Source: Bacteroidales bacterium
Lineage (GTDB): Bacteria; Bacteroidota; Bacteroidia; Bacteroidales; UBA932
Direction: 5' to 3'
Assembly (NCBI GenBank): GCA_017437125.1
Contig: JAFSBV010000031.1
Coordinates: 56,236-120,235 of the forward strand
DNA: 64,000 nt
Part shown: piece after piece, positions 27,620 through 36,334 of the stretch
Numbering within the stretch: the first letter of the stretch is position 1
How the letters are laid out: each line of letters opens with the position of its first letter
Translations under genes and position numbers: made by a program
Notes under the pieces: generated by a model
Told to the model about the DNA's origin: nothing
Seen by the model: the letters and a program-made list of their open reading frames with translations, nothing else
Database searches by the model: none

Positions 27620-29052
27620 CGATAAGAATAAGCCCAGTATGTATCCGCATACTTCCTCAAAGCCTGAGTTCCTCTGCCGGAATTCATCATCTGCATGTAG
27701 TCGGCAAAATCATTCCAGGTATCATCGCTGATCGTGATTCCGTCAAGAACAGAAGGATCGACGCTGTATATGAGTACCAAGGCTTCCTCATAGAGGCGCG
27801 GAATATTACGGCCGTCAGGATACTGCCATCTTGCAATATATCTGAATATGTTCTTGAATTTGTCTCCTTCTTCATCTGCAAGCAGGGCGCAGAGCAGAAG
27901 ATCGGAATACTTCGGATTATCCGGATGGCGGTCAACCATTGACGAAAGAGTATGGGCGAAATCAGCGATTACGGATTTATGCTCGTCCACGCCGTACTCA
28001 GGAACAGCATCCCTGATTGCTTCAAGCTGCGGCAAACGGTCCTTCACCCATTTCCTGTGACAGGTGGTATGACTCAGGATCTCGAGATATTTCTTAGCCA
28101 GTTCATAGTCCTTCAGCTCGAGATATGTGTCAGCCAATCGTCTCAATGAAGCAGCTCCAATACCGGGAACCGACTGGACACCAAGCTGATAGGCCTGATG
28201 AATGACAGCATTATGCATGTCGAGACATTGATAGAACAATGCGTTATAGTTCAAGCTCATCGGATCTATGTTCTCATAGAACAGGAAACCGTCAGAACCT
28301 TTCAGACCGTACCTGAATGCATATTCCTTAAGATTGCCTGTTTCAGAGAGAGCCAGCAGAGCGTAATGACGCTTCATCGCATCTGCCGCAGCGTCCTGAA
28401 CGGACACTCTCTGCAGGATCTCCATCCACTGACGGTTCTCTCCCAAATATTCCAGACGCGCCAGTTCCTCATGTTCCCTGTTCCTCGGATCCATGAAAAC
28501 GAGAATGAATACGGAAAACGCCATAACAACGGAAGTCATGATAAGGTTCATGAACCTGAACGAAAGGAAAGACGGGCTTTTCCACTCCGGCTTCCATACT
28601 ATGGTGACCAGCGACACGACAATCAGCAAGGCCGTAAAGATCAGGCAGATGTTGAGCGTATGTACCAGCAGGAGATCCCAGAACTGTCGAAAGACCACGA
28701 GAAGTACAGGAAGGCAGGAAACCCACATCATTCCTGAAGGATCTCTGAAAAGACGCATCAGCATGAGTCCCGTGCATACTGCAGGCCACACTGCCAAAGC
28801 CGACTGTATGACGGCTCCAAAGAAAGGCATGGCATAGAACTGATGCAGGAACGCACCTATATATCCCGTAAATCCATGAGGGATACGGCCGTATATGGTC
28901 ATGAAATCCGGCAGAGTCGTAAAGAGGGAATAACCTTCAAGCCAGATATGATAATACCTGAAGCAGAAGAACCAGACTGCCCACAATATGATAAAAAGCA
29001 GCAGGGAGACAGCAGTCAGAATCCTGCCTGATGTTGATGAGATCTTCTTCAT
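27616..29052 (-). CDS. DUF6057-like membrane protein with helical C-terminus (copy 1)
   Basis: A 478-aa protein with about six hydrophobic segments in residues 10-195 (RILTAVSLLLFIILWAVWFF first) and a soluble helical region from about 200 on, including a TPR-like unit (DTYLELKDYELAKKYLEILS). It ends YADTYWAYSYR, nearly as in copy 2. It starts 6 bases after the first propeller gene and its stop overlaps the next propeller ATG (ATGA), so the two protein types are probably made in equal amounts. Function unknown; a partner or scaffold for the heme-motif lipoproteins is inferred from the repeated pairing. Confidence 0.6.
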   Translation of the reverse strand: MKKISSTSGRILTAVSLLLFIILWAVWFFCFRYYHIWLEGYSLFTTLPDFMTIYGRIPHGFTGYIGAFLHQFYAMPFFGAVIQSALAVWPAVCTGLMLMRLFRDPSGMMWVSCLPVLLVVFRQFWDLLLVHTLNICLIFTALLIVVSLVTIVWKPEWKSPSFLSFRFMNLIMTSVVMAFSVFILVFMDPRNREHEELARLEYLGENRQWMEILQRVSVQDAAADAMKRHYALLALSETGNLKEYAFRYGLKGSDGFLFYENIDPMSLNYNALFYQCLDMHNAVIHQAYQLGVQSVPGIGAASLRRLADTYLELKDYELAKKYLEILSHTTCHRKWVKDRLPQLEAIRDAVPEYGVDEHKSVIADFAHTLSSMVDRHPDNPKYSDLLLCALLADEEGDKFKNIFRYIARWQYPDGRNIPRLYEEALVLIYSVDPSVLDGITISDDTWNDFADYMQMMNSGRGTQALRKYADTYWAYSYR

Positions 29053-29058
29053 AGCGGA

Positions 29059-30510
29059 CTATTGTTCTGGTTCAAAAAGTTTCTCTACAGAGTCAGGAAG
29101 GATCACTTCTCCATCTATGAACTCCGGTACATTATAAGATTTCAGACGCCAGATATTATGGCGGGGATCCTCCTGTGGAAGAAGGAATGGCTTTCCCGAT
29201 ACGCCGTCCTCACCCATATGGGCCAGATAGAGACGTGTATATCTGCCGTCGCCCCTACGGCTTCCGTAAACGGCCCATCGTCCGTTCGAAGACCACGAAT
29301 GATAGCTGTCTGCATGCTGAGGATCATTCCATAGCGAGACATCAACATTCTCACCGGTTTCAAGATCCAGTACGGCAAGATCCGCCTCGTCATGCCATAT
29401 AGGGAATGTTCCGTATGACGACCAAGTGTATAGCAGATATCTTCCGTCAGCAGAAATACGCGGATATGAAGCGCTTCCTCCGGAAAAACGGGCATTATAC
29501 AACGTATCGATCTGTTCACCGAAAGAACGTGTCTGAGAGTCGAAAGGTACGCGAAGCAGATGATAATGCATACTTTCTACCTCATCAGGGAGTTCATGGG
29601 CATCAGAAGCCACATAATAGAGGTATTTTCCGTCAGGAGACCATGCAGGAAAGCTTTCAAGGACTTCCGCCGTCATGAAACGGGGATCCGTGACTACTTC
29701 ACCTGTACGTGTATCGTAAAGGATCAGGTCTGAAGCATTGTCATAGACTTCTATCGGCTTCTTTCCGTGAAGATAGAAGGACTGTCTTGTCGAATTTGAC
29801 GAAAATGCGATGAATCTGCCGTCCGGATGCCAGGCAGGATATGTAGTGTTCTTCTTAGGGCCGATTTCGTTGAAATTTATCTTTACAAGACGGCCGTTGT
29901 GATACAATATGGTTCCACCGTTCTCCCCTCTTGCATGGAACATCATGCTCTCGGATGAATATGAAGGGAAATGGTGGCAGTTCAGGCAGGTTTCATTGGT
30001 GGTACGATTGGAAACGATCACCTTCTCATCGAATGAGGAAAGGGATCTCTGATAGAGCCCCACCTGTCTCCAGCTTCTGTAACCAGGTTCGATAAGTCGG
30101 TATGCCACGTACGGATCTATCTCATCCTCAGCCACATATACCTGAAAAGGGCTGTAACGGACACCGTCCGGAGACGCATTGTCCCAGACAGAGACCACGA
30201 CTGAAAACGACGAGCCTTCGGCTGCGTCCAGAACCAGTTTCCACTCCTTTTCAGGGATGGATATCACTCCTTCTTTTCCGATAATTTCCGTGACGGCATT
30301 ACCGTCCACGATGAAAGAGGCCTGAATATGAGATGCCTCCTCGACCATGAAGTTCAAGGGAGCTATATTCGACGGTACGGTCACGCCGGAATAGTCAGGA
30401 AAGATATCCGGCTCTGAATCCGACACAGATGCCGGTTCCTTCCATGTGCTGCATGAAGCAAGCATCATGAAAAGGCCGGAAAGCATTATGGATCTGAGAT
30501 TAAAACGCAT
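29059..30510 (-). CDS. Lipoprotein beta-propeller with CxxCH heme-type motif (copy 1)
   Basis: A 483-aa lipoprotein (lipobox LASC, Cys20) and the first gene of the six-gene operon. The N-terminal beta domain (about 30-145) carries FPDYSGVTVPSNIAPLNFMV. The motif is CLNCH (175-179), with H192 in MMFHARG 13 residues after the motif histidine. The PD40/TolB-like propeller spans about 210-445 (AWHPDGRFIAFSSN, WSPDGKYLYY, ISADGRYLLYTWS, WSSNGRWAVYGSRR). It ends SYNVPEFIDGEVILPD, a tail shared with copy 2. A -7 box lies 26-33 bases upstream and the xus-operon terminator just before that, so this operon is separately transcribed. Confidence 0.72.
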   Translation of the reverse strand: MRFNLRSIMLSGLFMMLASCSTWKEPASVSDSEPDIFPDYSGVTVPSNIAPLNFMVEEASHIQASFIVDGNAVTEIIGKEGVISIPEKEWKLVLDAAEGSSFSVVVSVWDNASPDGVRYSPFQVYVAEDEIDPYVAYRLIEPGYRSWRQVGLYQRSLSSFDEKVIVSNRTTNETCLNCHHFPSYSSESMMFHARGENGGTILYHNGRLVKINFNEIGPKKNTTYPAWHPDGRFIAFSSNSTRQSFYLHGKKPIEVYDNASDLILYDTRTGEVVTDPRFMTAEVLESFPAWSPDGKYLYYVASDAHELPDEVESMHYHLLRVPFDSQTRSFGEQIDTLYNARFSGGSASYPRISADGRYLLYTWSSYGTFPIWHDEADLAVLDLETGENVDVSLWNDPQHADSYHSWSSNGRWAVYGSRRGDGRYTRLYLAHMGEDGVSGKPFLLPQEDPRHNIWRLKSYNVPEFIDGEVILPDSVEKLFEPEQ

Positions 30511-30535
30511 ACATATTGCACATTATCCTAATCAA

Positions 30536-30543
30536 CAAAGATA
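30536..30543 (-). promoter_or_regulatory. -7 box TATCTTTG for the propeller/DUF6057 operon
   Basis: A minus-strand match to TAnnTTTG; predicted transcription start near 30531, about 20 bases before the ATG at 30510. A short dyad CACCATCTGGTG lies upstream (30564-30575). Confidence 0.55.
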
Positions 30544-30587
30544 ATAATTATATCAGTGATTATCACCATCTGGTGTCATAAAAGAAA

Positions 30588-30619
30588 CAGGGCGGCTGAA
30601 AATGATTTCAACCGCCCTG
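30588..30619 (-). terminator. Rho-independent terminator of the xus operon
   Basis: CAGGGCGG plus TGAAA pairs with TTTCA plus CCGCCCTG (13 bp, one mismatch) around a 4-nt loop, followed on the minus strand by TTTCTTTT. It lies 19 bases after the GH10 stop codon. Confidence 0.88.
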
Positions 30620-30638
30620 AATCAGTTATGTCAATGGA

Positions 30639-32957
30639 TTATTTTCCACCCTGAAGACCTTCTGCAAAGCCTGCATAAGTATGCTTTCTGTTATAGTCCT
30701 TATCCCAGAGACCTACAGGCTCACCGCCTCTCCAGCCAGTTCCGAGAGCACCGCCAGCGTCAACAGTGCACCACTGAGTGATACCATACTGCTGAGCTGC
30801 AGGGATGATTCTGAGATACTCGCTTACGATGAACTTATAGTACTGAGCCATTGCATGATGCTGTTCCTCAGTCATATTGACTGTCGCTACTGTCTGACCG
30901 TCTGCATCCACATATCCCATATCGAGCTCTGAAATCTTGATGAGCTTGCCGGATGCAGCAAGGATCTCGAACATCTTGGTGACATGCTCCTGCTTGCTCT
31001 TCTGGATATCCTGATTTGCATAGCATGAGACATGCATCTGTGTTCCGATACCGTCGATCTTTGTCTCACCGTCAGACTCCCAGACCTTGATCCACTCGAT
31101 GAGGCTCTTTACCTTGGCGTTGTCATCCCAATCAGATTCAAGGTTATAGTCATTGATGAAGAGCTTGAGATCACCGGCATTTCCACCAGCCTCGGCAAAG
31201 TACTGACGTGCCTTGCCTACTACGATACGTACATAGTCCTCGGCTCCGAGGTAATCCTGCCAGTAGAAATTGTTGGCAGGGTCGCCTGTTTCTGCAGACT
31301 GGAGGTCGTACTTGCCGTCGCCGTCATAGTCAGCACCTGAAACCGCCTCATTTACAGCATCCCATGCAACGACCTTACCCTTGGTAGCTTCCATCATACC
31401 CTTGATCCATGCATCCATGGCCTTTGTAAGGGTATCCTTCTTTTCTTCCGGAGTCAGAGGTGTGTTTCCGCCAGGGAGCTCGATTGTATAATGATCCACG
31501 ATTCTTGCAGCGCTTCCGTATCCGGCCGGATACTCCTTGGCAACGAAGTTTGCAGTTCCTGCTGGATCGTCGCAGCTTCCGTTGACTATGACCTCCGTAC
31601 CGTTGATCTTCAGGCTGATGCTGTCGAAGTAATACTTGTTGGCATTAGGGAAGTCATTGAGATTGAATGCGATGGCATCACCACCATTCATCTCGGCAGC
31701 AACTGTACCTGATGCTGTATATGTCTCCCACTCAGGAGTGAAGTTTACAGTACCGATGGCAGCCCAGTGGATATATCCGCCAGGTCCGATATGAGTCTGC
31801 GTTCCTGCAGATGCCTCCTTCTCAGCACGTACCTCCATAGATACTTCCCATGAATCGCCCTGCTTCATAGGTGAATCAGGGAAATAGAGCCAGAACTGAG
31901 TATCCCATGCAGCAGAAACCATATCCTGTGACTCAACTACGATACATGTCTTCTCTACATCCTGAGTCTTAGGAACCTCCACCATCTTGACCACCTTGTA
32001 TTCATCGACGATGGTTGCAAGTCTTGGACTTCCGTCCTCGCCATATGTCTTTGAGTAGAAGTTCTCATTGACTGCAGGATCATCGAAAGTACCGTTTACG
32101 ATCTGCTCGACGCCGTTAAGCTTGAAGCTCACGTTGTCGAAATAATAGGTATTTGCCTGCTGGAAGTCATTAAGGTTGAATGCAATCGAATATCCGCCGG
32201 CACCCTCAGCAGGTATTGTACCTGACGCTGACCATGTAGTCCATTCTGTCTTGAATGCAGGATTTCCGATAGCGGCCCAGTGCAGATATGCACTTGGAGC
32301 AGCATGGATCTGAGTACCTGGAGAAGCCTCCTTCACTGCATAGATATCCATCGAAACTTCCCAAGAGTCACCCTCCTTGAATGTTGTAGGAACAGCAATC
32401 CAGAACTGTGAGTCCCATGCCTGTTCTACCATATCCTTAGCCTCAACAACGCAGCAAGTCCTTTTCTCATAGAAAGTTTTTTCTACAAGCTCAGGAGTGT
32501 AGTTCGGATCGACTCTGTCAGCGATGAGAGAGTTGAGGAACTTGTTGTTCTGCTGTGAATGCCAAGCCAAAGTATGTCCATAGACGGTCATTCCGGCAGC
32601 CTCTGCCTTCTCCACCAGCGATGTCACCTGATCGAAGTTCATCTTACCGTTGTTTCCTACAACTGAAGAATGCTTCATTGCGTTGCCCGGAGTCACCTCA
32701 TCAAAGTTGGAAACCGCGAGAAGATACTCCTGTCCACCACCGACATATGCACTGGCCGTTACGCCTGCTCCCAACTTGAAGTCAGGAGAGGCTTCACGGT
32801 CAACATAGTTCTTAAGGACATCCAGGTCCTTGAGATATTCATACTGTTCCAGATATGCCGGCTTTTCTACCGGAAAATCCTCTACCTCCTGCATGGCGCA
32901 AGAAACGAAACCGAAAGCAGCGGCAGCAAGGAACAAGAATTTTGTATAATGTTTCAT
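30639..32957 (-). CDS. xyn10C: GH10 endo-beta-1,4-xylanase with two CBMs inserted in the catalytic barrel
   Basis: A surface lipoprotein (lipobox VSC, Cys20), 772 aa, that cuts the xylan backbone. The first part of the GH10 barrel spans about 42-160 (GHTLAWHSQ, 127-135). Two tandem CBM4/22-like modules of about 160 aa each (about 168-325 and 336-495) interrupt it; they are clearly duplicates (both contain WDxQFW, GDSWEVSM and AIxFNLNDF). The barrel resumes from about 500 with acid/base E537 (WDAVNEA) and nucleophile E677 (KISELDMG). This design is known from Xyn10C-type enzymes of Prevotella and Bacteroides. It is the last gene of the conserved xus operon, 20 bases after xusE. Confidence 0.93.
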   Translation of the reverse strand: MKHYTKFLFLAAAAFGFVSCAMQEVEDFPVEKPAYLEQYEYLKDLDVLKNYVDREASPDFKLGAGVTASAYVGGGQEYLLAVSNFDEVTPGNAMKHSSVVGNNGKMNFDQVTSLVEKAEAAGMTVYGHTLAWHSQQNNKFLNSLIADRVDPNYTPELVEKTFYEKRTCCVVEAKDMVEQAWDSQFWIAVPTTFKEGDSWEVSMDIYAVKEASPGTQIHAAPSAYLHWAAIGNPAFKTEWTTWSASGTIPAEGAGGYSIAFNLNDFQQANTYYFDNVSFKLNGVEQIVNGTFDDPAVNENFYSKTYGEDGSPRLATIVDEYKVVKMVEVPKTQDVEKTCIVVESQDMVSAAWDTQFWLYFPDSPMKQGDSWEVSMEVRAEKEASAGTQTHIGPGGYIHWAAIGTVNFTPEWETYTASGTVAAEMNGGDAIAFNLNDFPNANKYYFDSISLKINGTEVIVNGSCDDPAGTANFVAKEYPAGYGSAARIVDHYTIELPGGNTPLTPEEKKDTLTKAMDAWIKGMMEATKGKVVAWDAVNEAVSGADYDGDGKYDLQSAETGDPANNFYWQDYLGAEDYVRIVVGKARQYFAEAGGNAGDLKLFINDYNLESDWDDNAKVKSLIEWIKVWESDGETKIDGIGTQMHVSCYANQDIQKSKQEHVTKMFEILAASGKLIKISELDMGYVDADGQTVATVNMTEEQHHAMAQYYKFIVSEYLRIIPAAQQYGITQWCTVDAGGALGTGWRGGEPVGLWDKDYNRKHTYAGFAEGLQGGK

Positions 32958-32977
32958 GATTTCGTTACTTTAAATGG

Positions 32978-34492
32978 TTACTCCTTATAGGTAGGAACAT
33001 AAGTCTCAATATTTACTTCACGGCTGCGTGATACCAGGGTATCCCTTGAAGCGAACTGCTTTGAACCGAAGTCGATCTTGTAATCGATATAGATACCGTC
33101 TCTGTCCTTGTTACCCCAAGCGAGCTTTTCACCATTCTCCACATACTTACCGCTTCCGCTTGCAGTTATGCCTTCTGTACCTGAAGTGATCGTACAGTCG
33201 CCGTTTGCCGCGAAGTCAAGAACGAGGTCGCATGTAACCGATACGATTTCACGCTTCTCTTCCATTCCGTAGCCAACACCAAGGCTCTCGAAGCCTGACC
33301 AGCTTGCCCAACCGTCCTTAGACTGATTCTCGAAGTCTCCGTTTGCGATGAGATTGGTTGAAGTGCCATCCTCAACGAAAGATACGTCATCAAGATAAAG
33401 AGTTCCGACAAAGTCACCGAAGTTCCATGTAAGCTTGTCATAGATATCCTTGTCAGGCTTGATTGTCATGGTTCTCTCCTCCCACTGTGTAGGGAATCCC
33501 ATACCGTGGTTGTAGTTCTGGTCGCCTGTAGTAGAAGACTGAAGGAACACGCTGCACCAGTCATACTGAGCTGTAGCCTTTGCCATACACTTGAATGTAT
33601 ATGTCTTACCTGACTTCATAGGCTCTGAAAGCTGATACCATACCTGAGCTCCCCAGTTGGCATCCTTCTTCTCAGTATTGATGATGGTGAGACCTGAACC
33701 CGCATCACCAGGGAAGTACGAAACCTTCTCGACATTTGTCGATACCGGAAGAACTACAGAGTTGAGAGTCTCTGTTGTAAGGAAGCATACCTCATCATCC
33801 TCCACATATGTTTCATGACGGACATTCTCTGTAGTAACGCCGTTCTCAGTGATCTGATCGACGCCACGACGGAGCCAGCTTCCATCCCATGGATTGATGT
33901 ACTTCACGCAATAGAGTGTGTAGTCCATAGGAGCCACATTCCACAGAGCTGAATTTGTACGGATAGGGTTGTCACCTTCGAGGAGAGGAGTACCTGTGAG
34001 GATCTGATCCGCTCCTTTCACGATGTTCTTCATTACTACAGGTATCACATACGTATTCTTGAGAGCATCAGGATCTGCGAAGAAAGCATCGCTCAGAGAT
34101 ACCTCTACGCCACCCAGATGGCTTCCGCCATAAATGAGCTGATCGTCAGCAAGAGTATAATATGATTCCGGCATAGCCTTTACAGGCGAACCGTCTGCAA
34201 AATACAGGTTCTCGGTCAATGTGTTGTCAACTTCGATGTCGATCACTACATCCTTACCCTTATAGGAACCACCTATTGTACCATAGATGATACACTTGTG
34301 CTCATTGTCGAGGGAGGTGTCGAATGTCTCAGACTTGCCGAGAACTATGGTACGGACAGGATACTGATATGCAAAGTATGCTGTGATTCCGCCCTCATAG
34401 TCAGGGAAGATAGCTTCCTTGTTATGGCAAGATGCAAGACCGGCCAAGACAACTCCAGCAGACAGAACTCTGAAAATATTTCTTAATTTCAT
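32978..34492 (-). CDS. xusE: XusE-like surface lipoprotein with DUF1735 and CBM-like domains
   Basis: A 504-aa lipoprotein (lipobox LASC, Cys22) at the conserved position between xusD and xyn10C. The N-terminal part (about 25-165) has the DUF1735 pattern (FPDYEGGITAYFAYQYPVRT, YVIPVVMKN). The middle (about 240-395) resembles a CBM4/9 jelly roll (GKTYTFKCMAKA, GTLYLDDVSFVEDG, NLIANGDFE). The C-terminus has a further beta-rich domain ending DTLVSRSREVNIETYVP. It is probably a surface xylan-binding protein; no catalytic residues are visible. The symbol is assigned from synteny with the xusABCDE-xyn10C cluster of Prevotella bryantii. Confidence 0.8.
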   Translation of the reverse strand: MKLRNIFRVLSAGVVLAGLASCHNKEAIFPDYEGGITAYFAYQYPVRTIVLGKSETFDTSLDNEHKCIIYGTIGGSYKGKDVVIDIEVDNTLTENLYFADGSPVKAMPESYYTLADDQLIYGGSHLGGVEVSLSDAFFADPDALKNTYVIPVVMKNIVKGADQILTGTPLLEGDNPIRTNSALWNVAPMDYTLYCVKYINPWDGSWLRRGVDQITENGVTTENVRHETYVEDDEVCFLTTETLNSVVLPVSTNVEKVSYFPGDAGSGLTIINTEKKDANWGAQVWYQLSEPMKSGKTYTFKCMAKATAQYDWCSVFLQSSTTGDQNYNHGMGFPTQWEERTMTIKPDKDIYDKLTWNFGDFVGTLYLDDVSFVEDGTSTNLIANGDFENQSKDGWASWSGFESLGVGYGMEEKREIVSVTCDLVLDFAANGDCTITSGTEGITASGSGKYVENGEKLAWGNKDRDGIYIDYKIDFGSKQFASRDTLVSRSREVNIETYVPTYKE

Positions 34493-34522
34493 AATATTCT
34501 ATTTTAAATGTCTAATAACTCG

Positions 34523-36316
34523 TTACCAACCTGTATTCTGATCGAGGTTGCTCCATTTCTGGACTTCACCGTCAGGAATAGGTCCATAGTACATGTAGTC
34601 CTTGTAGTTACGGTTCTCAACATCGATGATATTGTACTTGAGGGCTCCGCCTACCTGCTTGACATCCATTCCCTTGACAGGTTCGTTAAGGTTGAGCTTC
34701 CAACGTCTCATATCCCAGAAACGCTTGTTCTCGAAACTCAGCTCGATACGGCGCTCGTTGCGGATAAGCTCACGCATCATTGCCGGATCGCCTGCACATG
34801 TCTCAAGATATGGATCGCTTCCACCAGAACCGATACCGGCACGCTGACGGATAGCCTTGATCACGTCATATGCGCTGTATCCGTGTGAACCGGCACCTCT
34901 TGGGCCCCAAGCTTCGTTTGCAGCCTCTGCATAAGCGAGGAAGATCTCAGTGAAGCGCATATATACCGGATAGTGGTACTGAGCAAGCTGAGTTGTCGAG
35001 TTAGGGTCGCAGTCATCACGGAGAAGCTTGCGGAGATAGTAACCTGTACGAGTAGAGTTAGCGATCTTGTTAAGACCGTTGTCGTCATCAGAGTAAGAAC
35101 CTGTGATGATCTCTGTGTCACGATATACTGTACCGTTGTACATCACGTACTGGCTCAGACGTGGGTCACGTCCTGCATACGGATCGTTAGCAGAGTATCC
35201 GCTGCCTGAAGCATTGATAGGATAACCGCTTGCCATAGGGAATGCATCAACGAAGTTCTGGGTCGGATTGATACGGCCTCTACCGTAAAGAGTAGGAGGG
35301 AAGTTGTCAAGCTCCTGAGAAAGACCGAATGCATAATCCTCGGTTCCCTTGTTCTTGTTACCTCTCCAGATGATCTCCTTAGGGTTTGCACCTGAACCGA
35401 GACCGTCGATTTCAGCCTTCTGCATATACCAGAGATGACCGTTAGGATCCATTCCTGCTACACCGCCTACGAAAGCGAGTACGTCAGCAGCGAGGTTTGC
35501 AGCCTCTTCATAAGTTACATCAGTACCTGCTGCAAAAGCCGGGCTGGCAGCAAGGAGAGCTGTCTGAGCCTTGATGGTCTTACAGATGAGACCGTTGATG
35601 AGACCGCTCTTTCTGAGACCGAATACTGTATTGTAATCCACGAAGTTGGCACCTTCGATAGTCTTATACTTTGCAGGAAGATCGTTGTTGCTGGTAAGAT
35701 CCATGTAAGTGAGAGGAAGCAGTTCGAGCGCTGCCTCGACATCTGCATAGATCTGCTCGACGCAAGCCTGGAAAGAATCACGAGATTTGTTGAAGTCAGT
35801 ACCAGGACCTTCTACATAATTAATGACAGGAACTCCAAGGAGCTGGTCACCAACCCAACCGCCATGGTTTCTGAGAAGATAGTACATGTTCAAGGCACGA
35901 AGAGCGTATGCCTGGCCACGTGCGTGGTCCATGAACATCTGCTGCTTGTGAGGCACTGCAGACCACTTTACGGTCTCAACGTTCTCAAGGAACACATTAA
36001 GGTACTGGATAGTAGCCTTACGTGCCACCCACTGTGACATAGGGTCATAGGATGCTGTCCAAGATCCCTGAGCCATCTTGCGATAATTGCTTTCAAGGTC
36101 GTTGGTCACCGCATCGTCTGTAGCGATGTCTGTAGTACTCTTGGTCTCGAAAGGAAGATTCGCATATGCATATCCCAAGATACCCTGAGCACTTGACGCA
36201 TTCTTGAAGACCACGTCTGCTGTCTGTGCATTTTCCACAGAAGGCTCGAAGAGGTCATCACAAGCGCTGAATGTGGTTACCAAAGCCACAAATGCTATAA
36301 TGTTTTTCAGTTTCAT
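34523..36316 (-). CDS. xusD: SusD-like xylan-oligosaccharide-binding lipoprotein XusD
   Basis: A 597-aa SusD/RagB lipoprotein (lipobox FSAC, Cys19). It shows the N-terminal CDDLFEPSVENAQ region, helical repeats (ARGQAYALRALNMYYLLRNHGG), and the C-terminal block NERRIELSFENKRFWDMRRW that is typical of the fold. It partners with XusC, whose gene lies 18 bases upstream; xusE lies 30 bases downstream. Family knowledge: SusD proteins act as a lid over the SusC pore on the cell surface. Symbol assigned from position in the conserved operon. Confidence 0.9.
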   Translation of the reverse strand: MKLKNIIAFVALVTTFSACDDLFEPSVENAQTADVVFKNASSAQGILGYAYANLPFETKSTTDIATDDAVTNDLESNYRKMAQGSWTASYDPMSQWVARKATIQYLNVFLENVETVKWSAVPHKQQMFMDHARGQAYALRALNMYYLLRNHGGWVGDQLLGVPVINYVEGPGTDFNKSRDSFQACVEQIYADVEAALELLPLTYMDLTSNNDLPAKYKTIEGANFVDYNTVFGLRKSGLINGLICKTIKAQTALLAASPAFAAGTDVTYEEAANLAADVLAFVGGVAGMDPNGHLWYMQKAEIDGLGSGANPKEIIWRGNKNKGTEDYAFGLSQELDNFPPTLYGRGRINPTQNFVDAFPMASGYPINASGSGYSANDPYAGRDPRLSQYVMYNGTVYRDTEIITGSYSDDDNGLNKIANSTRTGYYLRKLLRDDCDPNSTTQLAQYHYPVYMRFTEIFLAYAEAANEAWGPRGAGSHGYSAYDVIKAIRQRAGIGSGGSDPYLETCAGDPAMMRELIRNERRIELSFENKRFWDMRRWKLNLNEPVKGMDVKQVGGALKYNIIDVENRNYKDYMYYGPIPDGEVQKWSNLDQNTGW

Positions 36317-36334
36317 TGTTCTCTGGTTTAAATG

